Positions 1 to 11,737 of a stretch of DNA of 64,000 bases are shown piece by piece. The stretch comes from Cruorifilaria tuberocauda (lineage: Eukaryota > Nematoda > Chromadorea > Rhabditida > Onchocercidae). The position numbers and the translations under genes were made by a program. Every line of letters begins with the position of its first letter. Positions within the stretch are counted from its first letter, which is position 1. Under the pieces are notes generated by a model. That model was given only the letters and a program-made list of their open reading frames with translations, ran no database searches and was not told the DNA's origin. The stretch lies in assembly GCA_013365365.1 (NCBI GenBank), contig JABVXU010000068.1:1-64000 (forward strand). Reading direction: 5' to 3'.

Positions 1-85
1 TTAAACGAAGCAATTAATTGCTGATAGACAAAAGAATGAAAGTAATGAAGCACTGAGAGCTTCCTGCTTCTCTTACATAACCACA
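1..85. repeat. Left arm of a long inverted repeat
   Basis: Bases 1-41 are the exact reverse complement of 7647-7687. The similarity continues with small indels to about base 70-85 (a shared GAGAGCTTCC stretch). The repeat starts at the first base of the window, so its outer limit is unknown. It may be the end of a mobile element or one of two copies of a short dispersed repeat. Confidence 0.75.
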
Positions 86-2590
86 AAACGAATCCTTAAC
101 ATTTCAAGCTGCTAGATTTCCTCGCCATTACTTTGCTAGTGCTTTAAAATTCAGTTGGTGTAGTAAAAGTTATCCTAAGGTCTTGAAAAAGTCAATAATG
201 CAAAAAATATTGACCTGCTTCACTTAATTCATCTCCTGGTTGACCTACCCAATGATATTGGCGATTGGATCTTTACTGGCTATTAAATTACAGTATTTTA
301 TCGATTACTTTAAGCCAGGACTGTATTCCATTACGTCCAAATACATCTGAATAATACCTCTTATTCCGATCAATAATATAAATATTCATGTTTAATCGAT
401 TGAGCTTTAAAATTAAGCAATAAATGTTATTAGCATTTAATTAATTGAAAATTTTCGGTAATCGATTAGTTCGACGTATTTATATTTTATGCAAGTTTTA
501 CAATTTGTAATACAAATAATTTTTAAAATTATTAAACAAGCAGCAAAAATCTCCAAATTTGACGAAATAGAAACACATGGAGACATGAATCTCAGGAAGT
601 TAAAGAAAGCCTTGAAATACTTTTGCATGATAACATAGCAGGCCTAATAATCAGAAATTCATGAGGTGAATTATCAGAAGATGAATTGCGGAAAATTCCG
701 AAAAACAACGGTTATCTATATCCTATATGTAAAGTTTTGAGATATTCGAGGAACGATAAATGATTTATTGGGAGCAGCTAATCGTCTGCTTTTTAGTTGA
801 AAAAGAAGAAAAAGATAGTGAAAAACCAGCTGGTTGATTGGGAAATATTTGAAAACTCGAAGTTTGAAATTTCAAATTATCATTCAACTGGTATCAGTGC
901 TTCAGCTACACAGTTAATTTTTCTTATCATTTTCAATATATAATAGGGAAATTTCAGTTTCTAGGCTTTCGCTCTCTCCCCTCTCTCTCTTTTACTTTTA
1001 TTATCTATTATTCAGAATGTGGATGATTTGCATATTTCAAATTTATAATTAAGAATTATTCATTAAAATTCATATAGCGATTTACAGTATTCCATTGAAA
1101 GTAAACTTGAAAAAGAAAAGTGTTGGTGTGAAGAATTTGGGAAAATTGAATGGAACAGCTAAAAAGAGGTCAAAAAAGGGGGAAAAAGTATGTATGTGAG
1201 ACATTTTAGTTGTATTACTTTAATAAATATAAATTTAAAGCTACTGAATTACAGTAGCAAACTGTTAATTGATTACGGTGGAAGTTAATGACCGTTTCTA
1301 TCATTTTATTTTCCTCCGATTAAGAGACGCCGCCATCACAAAAGAATTCTGCAGTAAATTATTAAATTTCATTTTTAAAAATTGTCACTGCTAAAAATTG
1401 AAATTACATTATAGGAAGATGAAGATGATACATTATTTAATATAGATCCTTTGATGCCTGATATGGATTTACCATCTCTTCGCTTGAATGCTAAAACAGA
1501 ATGAATCATGTGATAAAATGATAATGATAAGTTGGATAAATGGCTAATTATTTTGCTTTGTAAAAATAAATACATTCGAAAATGAAGATTATTGTTTTTG
1601 AGAAACCGAACTACTAAATAATTCAATGCTATTCTCATAAAAGTCAATTGCACAATCAATGTACTCATAAATGTATAACAACAAACCATTGGAATTAATC
1701 CTGCGATTTCTCGAATAAACGATAATAGTAATCTACGAACATCGTATTATCGGTGAGAGGCCTTCAATAAAGAAAATATCTGCGAGTTGATCTGTAGAAA
1801 TTTAAATCAATTTTTCCTAAATGCATCGTTTATTTTAAGATCGCCCCTAAAATGCTTCACAGATGATTCTCGTCAATAGATGATTTTCAGATTTGAAGAA
1901 AAATTATCACAAATTAATTCACTGTACTCATGTTGCAAAATTTTGTTAAATTAATTTTGTTAAATGATAGATAGGTTTGTGTTCTTTGCCAAAAAAAAGA
2001 GAAAGTACAGAGGATGTTGGAAAAAAAAGCTTAATGGTTCATGATTGTAGCATCGATTGAATTTCTCTCTTTTCAGGTAACATTTAAACGAAAAAAATAA
2101 AAGATTTTAATTGTTAATTGTTAATTAAAATATGCGTGGGAAGAGAGAAAGAAAATTTTTCATCAATTAATAGAAAAAATTAAATTTTGAAGAAAGTATT
2201 GAGAAAAAAAGTTGCTGAATCATTTATCAATATAAGGTAATAACACTGGAATAACTTTCCAATATAAATTTTAGTACACAAAACAGTAATCAGTAGGTTA
2301 TTTATGGATATTTTATGCTGAAAACAAACTTCCACTTTTTATTTACTCACCAGAAAGCACGAAATTTTTATTAATGATTAATTTAATTATAAACAGCTAA
2401 TGATGAGAAAACAGAATGGAAATTCCGAATTTAAAAATAGTATAAATTTGATAGTAATAGTAAGAAATAAATAATCTTTGAAGTAAGGAAAAAACAGTTC
2501 CTTCCGATAGTTCCGAAGTTTGTGAAATTGTCGGACATTTTAAACTGAATTCTCTTTTCACTAATTAATTCAAGTGATATGAAAGATGAA
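86..2590. other. Non-coding, AT-rich stretch
   Basis: No exon with splice signals or a recognisable protein motif was seen on either strand. A CT-rich microsatellite lies near 965-995. The short open frames present are low-complexity AT-rich translations with no family resemblance. The region is the 3' flank of the minus-strand GT11 gene. Confidence 0.5.
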
Positions 2591-5237
2591 TCATTCCATC
2601 GGTATCCAACTGTTTAGAAAATACTCATCTTTTTTTATCATTTTCTCCAGCACTGAACCATGTCTTGGCCAATCGCTGTAATATACCGTGGTACCATTTG
2701 TTAGATAAGCGATCCACCATGAAAAAGTACCGGTACTCATTATCGTATGATTACAACGAATCAGTGTTGCCATATCAACTTCTCGATAACCCGACGATAC
2801 GATATAAATTTCACCTTAATTATTTTCATCACTTTAATGGAATTTTTAGTTTCCAGTCTATTGAATCTCAATTAATTATAATTACTTCATGTTTCGCAAA
2901 ATTAAATGAAAAAAATTGATTTTTTTTCGTCGTTTTTTTCTCTTTCCTTCCCCTTAATTATACGTTCATGCGATTAAAACAATTTAAAAAAGCGTTTAAT
3001 TAATTTATTAGACGAAGTAAAATCCATCATGACAATAAATTACATCGAAATCTAGGTTTACAAATATAGACTTAGGGAAAAAAGTTAGAATAAAATTAAA
3101 CATCAAGTTCTCTAAAATACCAACCTTTATAAGTATGGTCGATATTTATTTTAACCCAATGCTCATTATCACTGCTTACCACAAATATTAACTTCTCGAA
3201 TTTCGATCTGTAATATCATGATACTAATTGAGATACTAAATCACGCCTGATTCGAATACTGAAGTAACCCCGTCGAGCTAAAATTACTAGATAATAAAAG
3301 TGAAACAGTTTGAAAATGCAATCTCCCAAAGTGCATTTTCATTTTTCAGCAAGAGAAAGTGAACAAAGGAGAGTGATGAATTGAGATAAGCGAAAGGAAA
3401 ACAGTAATTTTTGATAATAACAATGTTCTTGTTTCAGTCTTGAATAAATTTCTTAAGCACAAAATGATTTAAATAATTTCATAATTAAAAATTTTTTTTA
3501 TTTTAAATTTCGTAAACTTTTACGATGAATATTTCTTTGAAATAAACTAGAAAAAATATCTCCTGAATAACAATTTCGCAGCATAGATTATTTTTAATAA
3601 AATTATCTTATCTGAATCGACCTCATCTTAACTGACCTGAAATAATCCATTGCATTGATAATGTAATCTTTCGTCACAGCTACATGACCATATTTTATAT
3701 TTCGACTATTCATTGTAACATCCACACCGCGTCGTACGTGTATTCCAACATACACATAACCTTTAACTATCAAAGGTTAACATTGGGATTAATTCTTAAA
3801 TTCTGCAAGTATTCTGAATTCTGAAAATTAAGGATAGAAAAAGTAATTAATTATTATCAGTTCGAGTGATAAGAATACCGTAGAATCCTTCAGTGATATC
3901 CACTTGATCATTATGATTAAGATTAAGGATATGTGCAGTTTTCGCATGGTATTTAGCTTTTTGTAAATACCCATCCGCTCGTTTGACAATTTCTGGCAAG
4001 AAGGTGAATTGTTTATGAATTAAATCCTTCTTAAAATCAGTTAGTTAGCTTTAATTGACGGTATTCTTAAAAGAGGAATAAGTAATGAAAAGCATAACTG
4101 ATGATAGTAATGATGATAATGATATTGATGACACGTAAAAACAGTTATAAGCTGCATAGGATGTATAAAATTATTTGATGAAAAAAATTTTATGGTACAT
4201 TTATTTGTGCGCATTTCAATCATTAATTATCTCATTAACTATCGCTAATTTTTTTCTCGAGTAATAGAGTTCAGTTTACCTGTTGCGGATGAAAGTAACA
4301 ATATGATTGAAGATAACCGGAAATATATTCGAAATTATGATTTGTGAATAAGTCATCAATCTCTTTTCCATAATATTTGCAACATAGCGAAAATTATATC
4401 TTATTTAGAATAATCAAATGATAAATTTGAATAATTTATCAAATGTTTTAAAAGTATTTCGATTAAATTTGAAAGACTCAAAAATGATACTTTCAGTTGA
4501 TTGAAATTTTTAAACTAACAGCGAAGTGACGCTCATTTGCGCCGTACCGCTGGATTAGCATATCATTCAACTCATTGCTTACTATAATTGCATCCAATTT
4601 AAAACTCCGCCGTAACGTACATTTCACGGGGACAATTAATTTTGCTTTATACCGCTCAGCAATGGCTCTTAATGATGCATATTGGAACATCAAATTACCC
4701 AATCCTGAAAAGTTAATTTTTATGACTAAAATTTATCAAAATTTGAATTATAACAAGAATTAGATATATCATCTAGCAGAAAAGTTTCTATTTTTTATAC
4801 TTAAGAGACGCTAATATATTACTTTGGTAGAAATATAAAAAATTTAGTTTGCCTATTCAAATTTCGCTAAAATTTTAATGAATTTCAAAGTGCTAAAAAG
4901 CTTTCTTTTTAAGAGAAACATCTTTGAAAGAAATTTCGCAATAAATTAATCCTATATTACAAACAATTATTTGAATTTTCATTTGAAAAGTAAAAACAGT
5001 ATATTTATTTATAATCTAAAATAAATTTTTTAGAAAATTATAGAGCAAACTTTGACCTGGGCTCCATGAAAAATTACTTATTAGGTAGCGTTCATTTTGG
5101 TTGATATCTTTGATATTTTCAATTGTCAATACATTTGGCAAAGTCCATGGCTGATTGAATTCTACTTCTTCACCTGAATTGTTTGAGGAAAGTAAAAGCA
5201 AAAGTTTAAGTACAATATATAAAATTTTCTTGCAAAT
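2591..5237 (-). CDS. GT11 family glycosyltransferase (alpha-1,2-fucosyltransferase-like), start exon missing
   Basis: GT11 enzymes move fucose from GDP-fucose onto galactose of glycans, usually in the Golgi. Six exons join in frame: 5237-5057, 4704-4520, 4029-3879, 3760-3637, 3207-3125 and 2814-2591, giving about 316 residues. Visible family motifs are GLGNLMFQYASL near the N-terminus, HVRRG in exon 4 (the donor-binding H-x-R-R-G type motif), FVVSSDNEHW in exon 5, and CNHTIMSTGTFSWW with VYYSDWP in the last exon. Exon 1 opens with a hydrophobic run (ILYIVLKLLLLL) that fits a type II signal anchor. No ATG is in frame there, so an upstream start exon is missing; a GTAAGT donor near 5315 may belong to it. 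The exon 4 acceptor could also be a few bases upstream. The length is close to that of a full enzyme. Acceptor sugar is not predictable from sequence. Confidence 0.85.
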
Positions 5238-7646
5238 CTGCCAATTTCAAAATATTTAGTACTCTATTAGTTGATTTTTTATTTTTCTGCTCCGTATTAG
5301 ATACTTTTAGCTAACTTACCCTTCGATACAAAGCAGGTTAAATCAAGTAGGAAGCAGGAAGTAGGAAGAGTTGTTTTTTGATTTTTTGAAAATAATATCA
5401 ATTCTTCAGGAAATGGAGAGAAAAACGACAGAACCTCCCTGAGGGAAAATTCGAGTTACTTGGATGACTGATAATCGATCAAAGTGATTCGAATCAGCCA
5501 TATGCATATCATAAAAGCTCAAATTTGTTATTAATAACAGCAGGAGAGATAGAATTATTGTAAAAGTCAGGAGTAGCAATCCATTTCTTTTTGCTGCAAA
5601 AATTCAAATTTATTTTTAGAGCTTTTTTGGATACGTAATTCAAAGTGATTAACTTATGTAATTTTATTAAAAATCTGAGAAAATATTCGGGAAAAAATTG
5701 ATTGTAAAATCATAGCTATATTTCCCATGCATTTCTTCCCTGTGTGCAAAAATAATCTTAATAAAATGATCATCTTACTTGGTAAAATTGCTTTAATCAT
5801 CTTATTGCATTGATCAGTAGCGGTTAGGGAAGAACGGGGAATGGGTTATTCAACGAAAACTGATAACATCACGCATTATTTCAACTCCCACAGCAATGCT
5901 GACGATGATATGACCTCGACAACGACCTTCGGAGAGCATAAGAGAAAGGAACTAATTAACGAAAATTATGACCTACTTGTATAAATTTCTCAAATTCCCT
6001 TCTATCAGTCATTCAACATTGCAATGTTCAAAGATTTCCGATTAAAATAAGTTGCGTTTTATCAAATCATATTGCATATTGATAATATTCACATTACAAA
6101 GTTTATTTAAACTATTACAAATCTCAAGAAAGCTCAGGTAGGTAAACCTTCGGTGTGCATATAATTTATGTTCAATTTCTTCCCGATAAATGCGGCTTGC
6201 AATTACCAAATCTTTTATTATTCAGTTCACTTCATAAGTTATTAAATATTATATGTAGATTCATCAAATTTAAAGAATGAATTGCAAATTAAGGCTGTCC
6301 AGGTAAGAGTTAATCAAAAAAGATAGACTGCATGGATTTTCACAAAAATCCTTCACGTCAATTTATTTCTTTAATTAACGTTATTACATCGAATTAATAA
6401 ATTTTCTGGCCATGTCCCTTCTTATTGCCTTTCATTTCCACAATCTTTTCAAATTCATTCAAATAGAATGCCTAATTAAAGAATTAGTTCGATTTACGAA
6501 TTTTATGGAAATTACTCAATACTATCTTTTCTATTTGCTCAAATTTAAGAGTTTAATAAGACAAAAGCTAATCTAAAGAGTTTACTCAAAAATTTATCGT
6601 ACAGTATGTTCACAAAATTTTAAAAGTTCAAACAGATGATCGATTGCAGTGAACTTTCACTAGCCCTTATAAACCAAAGCCATTGACGACGAAAATTTCT
6701 CGTAAAATTAAAGATATTTTATGAGCATTATATAAAAAAAAATCTTCTTAATGAGCGAACTGTCAACTAAATGACTTATAGTCATGTTAATAAAATAAAA
6801 TTATCTTATGAAATAACTTAAGTAACTTATTAAGCAAATTGAAATTAATTTAGTTATATAACTTTTATAAAAATGATTAGTGTCACCTGGTAGGTCAACT
6901 AAGAAATGAAATACATATCATATTGTTGACCTTTTCAATACTTGAATCTTACACTGCTCTTTCCAATAGATAGTGAAATTATTCTCGTACTAATTATTCA
7001 TGAGGTGCTTTTCCTTCAGCGAATAATGCTTTTGACCCGTTCAGTACGCTTATGCTTGAAGTTAATCTGGATTAACTTTCTCAAACTTTTTTTTACAAAT
7101 TTATTTCCACAAAGGGTTGATTTTTGGAGGTTGTCTTGTAGGTCTTAAATTGAGAGGAGTTCATTTTAAATAAAAATTGCTTTTTACTTTGTTTTTTATT
7201 TGAAGTCAAATAAATTATCAGAGCTGCTTTAATTATCATTAATTTGATAATTTCAATTTTTCATCTGCGAAGTGTTTAATTTGCTAAATTTTAGGCAGAT
7301 TTACTGTTCATGGAAATACTTAAAAATTTATTTGTTCTGCTCACTTTTACTTTTTCAGTGGTTTTAAATGTTTTCGTTTGTTTTTTCGTTTACACTTTAT
7401 TATGTTTAATTCTAGCCTTTACTATCACAGTGATTATGATAAGATTCTTTTTATCTTCGTTGTGATCTCTCTCTCTCTCTCTATTTGAATATTATTTGTT
7501 ATCCTACCTTCTTCTCTCCTAATCAGATTTTCAGGGAGATGTTTTACAGAGAGCTGAATTGATTAGGGATTGAAATAGGTTCGACGTTGACGGATATAAC
7601 TTTTGCTTAATTGGTATGAAAGCAATGGAAGCTCTCATCACTTCAT
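5238..7646. other. Non-coding, AT-rich stretch upstream of the GT11 gene
   Basis: This probably holds the promoter and the missing 5' exon of the GT11 gene. A short (TC)n run lies at 7466-7482. I see no other exon with supporting splice sites. Confidence 0.45.
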
Positions 7647-7687
7647 TTTCATTCTTTTGTCTATCAGCAATTAATTGCTTCGTTTAA
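7622..7687. repeat. Right arm of the long inverted repeat
   Basis: Bases 7647-7687 are the exact reverse complement of 1-41, and weaker matching continues inward to about 7622. The two arms enclose 7.6 kb containing only the GT11 gene. I see no transposase in between. Confidence 0.75.
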
Positions 7688-7826
7688 AATTCATTTTTTA
7701 TTTTCCCGTCAACATTCCGGAGTTTGTTTTCGAAAAAGCAATTCCCAAAATGTTGTAATACTCGGCGATGCCTTAGTTAGGAACCGGAATGTTTAATAGG
7801 CATTTCTCCCCTCTTTCCTTACACAA

Positions 7827-8399
7827 TCAAAGGGGCTGTTTCCTCATAACAATAACCGTTTCAGCATTTCCACCGGTAGCTCCATGCACCGAACAGGATT
7901 TTTCTCGACTTATCGAATCTTTCTTTCTTTCTTTTGATATCTTTTCTTCTGCCGATGTCTTCTTCGATGACCCACTCTTTCTTGAAATTTTTAATTTTTG
8001 TTTCGCTGCTGTAATCTTTTCTCGTTCCTTCTTTCTTTCTGCCAATAAGCTTAACTTTCCCTTCGACTCTCTCGCCTTCTTTTCCAGTCCATTCGTGGAT
8101 TTCTTTGTTGTCTACAGTTTTTCAAATTCATTAAATTTAAGTGACTGTAACCGGTCACATTTTACATTCAATACTAATAATCAAAAGCGAAATCAAAAGT
8201 TTTCAAGTATATAATTATTATTTTGAATCAATCTCACCTCTCATTAAATTCACCTTGTAATGGTTGAATCATTTCAAAAACTTTAATAATGAATTTGAAA
8301 GATTATTGAATTTAACTGACTAAAATAAGTTGAGTAGCTATTGATAACGTAGGACGTGGAAGATCAATCATTCGGCAATTACTCGCTCTACTGAATGAC
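7827..8399 (-). CDS. 3' exons of an unrecognised Lys/Ser-rich protein (partial)
   Basis: I do not recognise this protein. The terminal exon (8111-7827) follows a CTGTAG acceptor, is open for 94 codons and ends in TGA. It is more GC-rich than its surroundings and encodes a Lys/Glu/Ser-rich, probably disordered and nuclear-type tail with repeated KK and SS pairs, ending MRKQPL. A likely preceding exon (8399-8321) follows TATTTTTTAG and ends at a GTCAGT donor; its phase matches the terminal exon. Exons further upstream were not resolved, although 9270-9445 holds an open stretch that could belong. The gene would be transcribed away from the aquaporin at 9748. The plus-strand open frame over the same bases is Phe/Ser-rich and looks like a shadow. 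Confidence 0.5.
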
Positions 8400-9747
8400 C
8401 TAAAAAATATTGGTTACTGAAGTCATGAGCAGTGATCAATTCCACGTTTTCAATTCGTAAAGATTCAAGGAAAATGCGCAGCTATCCAGTACTGAATATC
8501 AACAATGATATAATTACAAGGTGGTGAATTCATCCATATGAAAAGATTCCGCTTCATCCTTCACGTTTCTCTGATCCTTTCCGGAAAAAATAAATGTTTG
8601 AACGCTTATTTTCCGTCATTTCATATCTCTTTTGTTTACAATACAGCTTCAAAGTAGCAAAAAAAACTCCTACATGTGAAAAAATGAAAATGCATAAGCA
8701 GTTGAACACGCGTACGAAGCGTTGAAGTAATTTGGTGGAAGTGATAAGGCTCAAACAAACGTAAAATGAACTATTAGAATTGAAAATTATCAAAATTAAG
8801 GGGATATTCAGTTAATTTATAGTTGAGATTAAATTAGAAAAAGCAAATGATAATTCAATAACAAAAAAGATTATGATTTAATTAGTATGGAATGATTCAT
8901 TCATGACACAGTGAATGATTCTTCTGATATGGTTATTGTGACATCTAAGAGAATTTATTTGAGATTTTTTCTCACATAAACACTGAGACTGATAAAGAGA
9001 TGGATGATTTTATGATTTATTGATTTAACAGTTATGAATTTTGACAAAATCTGATTAGGAGAGGGGAAAAGAAAACGGGAAAACAATGAATGACACGGAA
9101 AAAATGTATTATCCACTTGTTGATATATATATATATATATACAGATATCACTGATCTCTTGACATCATTCCACTCAGGTAGGAACCGAGGGAAATCAAAA
9201 GATTTTTGATTCCTTAACAGGTAAGCATTGGTACAGAAGGTCAGGGTTCGAGCTGCTATTATTCAGTTGAATTATGCTGTATGTGTGCTGTTGCTTGTCT
9301 TCCGAATTGAGTATTTCGGAATGGAACTGGAGGGTGAGTCATCGATCGATTGCTTCTCAAAGATGTTTCGACGATAAATCGATAATGGCCTTTCAACTGT
9401 TGAAGATATTTTCTCCATATCGATATCTTCCTTCCGATCTGTATATTACAGGCAATTTGAGGATTCTACTCTTGATCCTAGACCTTTTTTACACTATACT
9501 AACAGTCTAGCTGTGATCATTATATCTTCAAATCACATATGTATGTATTTCTTTACTAAATTTACAAAGATATACTTCGAATTGATTTATTCTTATTTCC
9601 TCAACATATGAAGGAGATGATCGTTATTTAATTGTACAAAACTGTTATACTGTGAGTTGAAATAAGTGGGGAAGGTTCTTCCTGTCAACTAAGCATTCGT
9701 TAATTACTCTTCCCATACAAAACATTATAATTTCAGGAAAACTAATC
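8400..9747. other. Region between divergent genes, with a possible exon and a (TA)n run
   Basis: A (TA)n microsatellite occupies about 9123-9141. Around 9270-9445 the minus strand follows a TATACAG acceptor and stays open in two frames at once, one of them containing MEKISSTVERPLSIYRR. I could not decide which frame is coding, or whether either is. The remainder probably holds the aquaporin promoter. Confidence 0.35.
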
Positions 9748-11737
9748 ATGTCCAGTACAGAGATTGATTTCTACCCGCTCTTCGTGGCTATGTGCTTCTA
9801 TCTAGCAGTCTTTATAATTGCTGAATTAACTCGTAAGCTTGTCGACAAGTAAGTCATTTACGTTTGCACTTTAATGTCTGCACATTGGATCATGCTTGAA
9901 ATATATATTTGTCTGTCTGATCATTTACACATCAGCATGGACAATCAGATATGTATGAGTCTTAAAGAGGTAATCATGTCTCATTTGTGAAAGTATTTTT
10001 TTGTTGAGTTAATTGTATTTAGAATTCTATTCAAAGCGTTTCATTACTAATTTGATAATTTTTCAGATACGAAATGCCTGGTTCATTGTTGTATCATTTT
10101 CTGATGGAAATGATAGCAACAGTACAAATGTGTACTTGTGTTTATGAAAACGGTAATATTTTCTTTGTATTTTAAGCAGCGCATATGTTGTATGATATAT
10201 ATGAAACTTTATATCTTTCATATTTGGAATTAATGGAGATTATAATATTCGATATTGCAGCTGTAATCATTCGACATTATGGCTTGTTGGGTTTCTTTTT
10301 CATTGTTGCTTTGCTTATTTTTTCTGGTGGCGTCATGAATCGCGAAGCATTTGTCTCTCCACTATCACCAATTGAGCTGTATTATAAAGGAGTATTTCCG
10401 TTCGTTCTTATTTTTATTTTGATTCAAGTATTAGAAGCATTAAGAAGTTAAATTACTTTATTATTCATAGGTATTTGATGAAGCAAGTAAATAACTGGAA
10501 AAACATTGAATTCATAGAAATTTCAGATTAAAAAAGTTATTAGTAACAATAGCTGCCGAAATGATTGGTGGTTATTCGGCTTATCGTATAGCCCGTAATC
10601 TATGGTATTGGTCGTTAAATCTGTCGCCTGATCATGCGCTTTTCTACAAGCTCACAAGTTGTAAACTTACTTATAAGGTTGGAATTCATTAAGTCGGCGG
10701 CCTTTCGGAAATCAGAACTGTTTATTGTTTATTAAGGCTTTTTCATCATTAAGAGAATAAGTAGTCTTGAGGAAATCTTCAATTTCTTGAAAATAGAAAG
10801 GAACGTTTTTATAGAGAATAAGAGATTTAAAGATTTTTCATTTTTTTACATCCCCTTATTTCTTTGGCTAATGAAATTTTTACAGGAATTGGGAGGAGAG
10901 GCTTTTTTCACATAGCTGCAGATCGACTTGTTCTGCACTCTAGTTTGTACTGTTGATAAGCATAATGTTTTTTAAACTAATTTCTACGGAGGGTAAGTTA
11001 TTTATCAGTAATGCTAAATAAATAAATTTTCATTAGTAAGTGAAAATACAAGATAGAACCTCATGATGAAGTGTGTCTGATTCGTTTACATAGTTTCTTC
11101 ATTTTAGGTTCCATTCGTGTTTGTACCTCCCTTCGAAGTATTTGGCTGTTTTCTGATGCGCTATATCATTCTTCGTGTCCCGGCAAATTTCAAGCCATTT
11201 ATGGTTCCAACTGTTGTGTCAGCATTTTTGACATTTGGTTCGTTGGCATATCAATTTTAAAAGCTTGCAGTTGCAATTTTACCAATCATAGCCATAACTG
11301 TAGAAGTAAAAAAATGATTTTATTGGAATACTGGAATGTGCCAGTTGCCAAAATTTGCTAGTTGCAGTTAAGGATGCACTATACATTTTAAATCACGTCA
11401 CGTTAGGGTTTGATAATTCATGCGTGATCCTATCTGCGCTTAAAATGTTTAATTCCCAAGATTTAGAGTCAGTGTCAAGTTCAGTAAACAATAAGAAGTG
11501 ATCAAACGATGGCATACTTATCACCTGTTTATCCATATAGAATTGTCAACTTTTTCAGCACTAATATTTGTGGGTGTTCCTGGACTTAATCCAACAGTTG
11601 CTTCATCGCGTTTGCAAGGCTGTGATGGGCTAGATACTGTTTGGTTTATTCTAACATATTGGATATGTCCTGTAATTGGTTGGATGTTATCGGCTTTCAT
11701 GGATGATCGTAGAATTACTGCTGAAAAGAAAGAATAA
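9748..11737 (+). CDS. Unorthodox aquaporin (AQP11/12-like)
   Basis: This is a membrane channel of the aquaporin superfamily, superaquaporin branch. Six exons close in frame to 254 residues: 9748-9848, 10067-10152, 10261-10378, 10527-10677, 11108-11237 and 11559-11737. The AQP11-type segment IATVQMCTC lies near residue 50. Loop E reads GVPGLNPTVASSRLQGC (N206-P207-T208) and is followed by a YWICPVIGWML helix. The loop B position reads MNREAFVSP (N89-R90-E91) instead of NPA. The 117-residue spacing between the two Asn residues matches canonical aquaporins (about 116), which supports the model. The exon 3 donor (10378) is weak and was chosen to keep the phase. A TTTCAG just before the ATG may be a trans-splice or 5'UTR acceptor. 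Substrate and subcellular site cannot be read from the sequence. Confidence 0.85.

Noticed and set aside
7789..8214. Plus-strand 141-codon open frame, Phe/Ser-rich
   Set aside because: It is the antisense shadow of a Lys/Glu/Ser-rich minus-strand exon, which has proper splice sites and more natural composition.
9230..9275. GGGTTCGAG-like box suggesting a tRNA
   Set aside because: No cloverleaf, anticodon arm or acceptor stem can be drawn around it.
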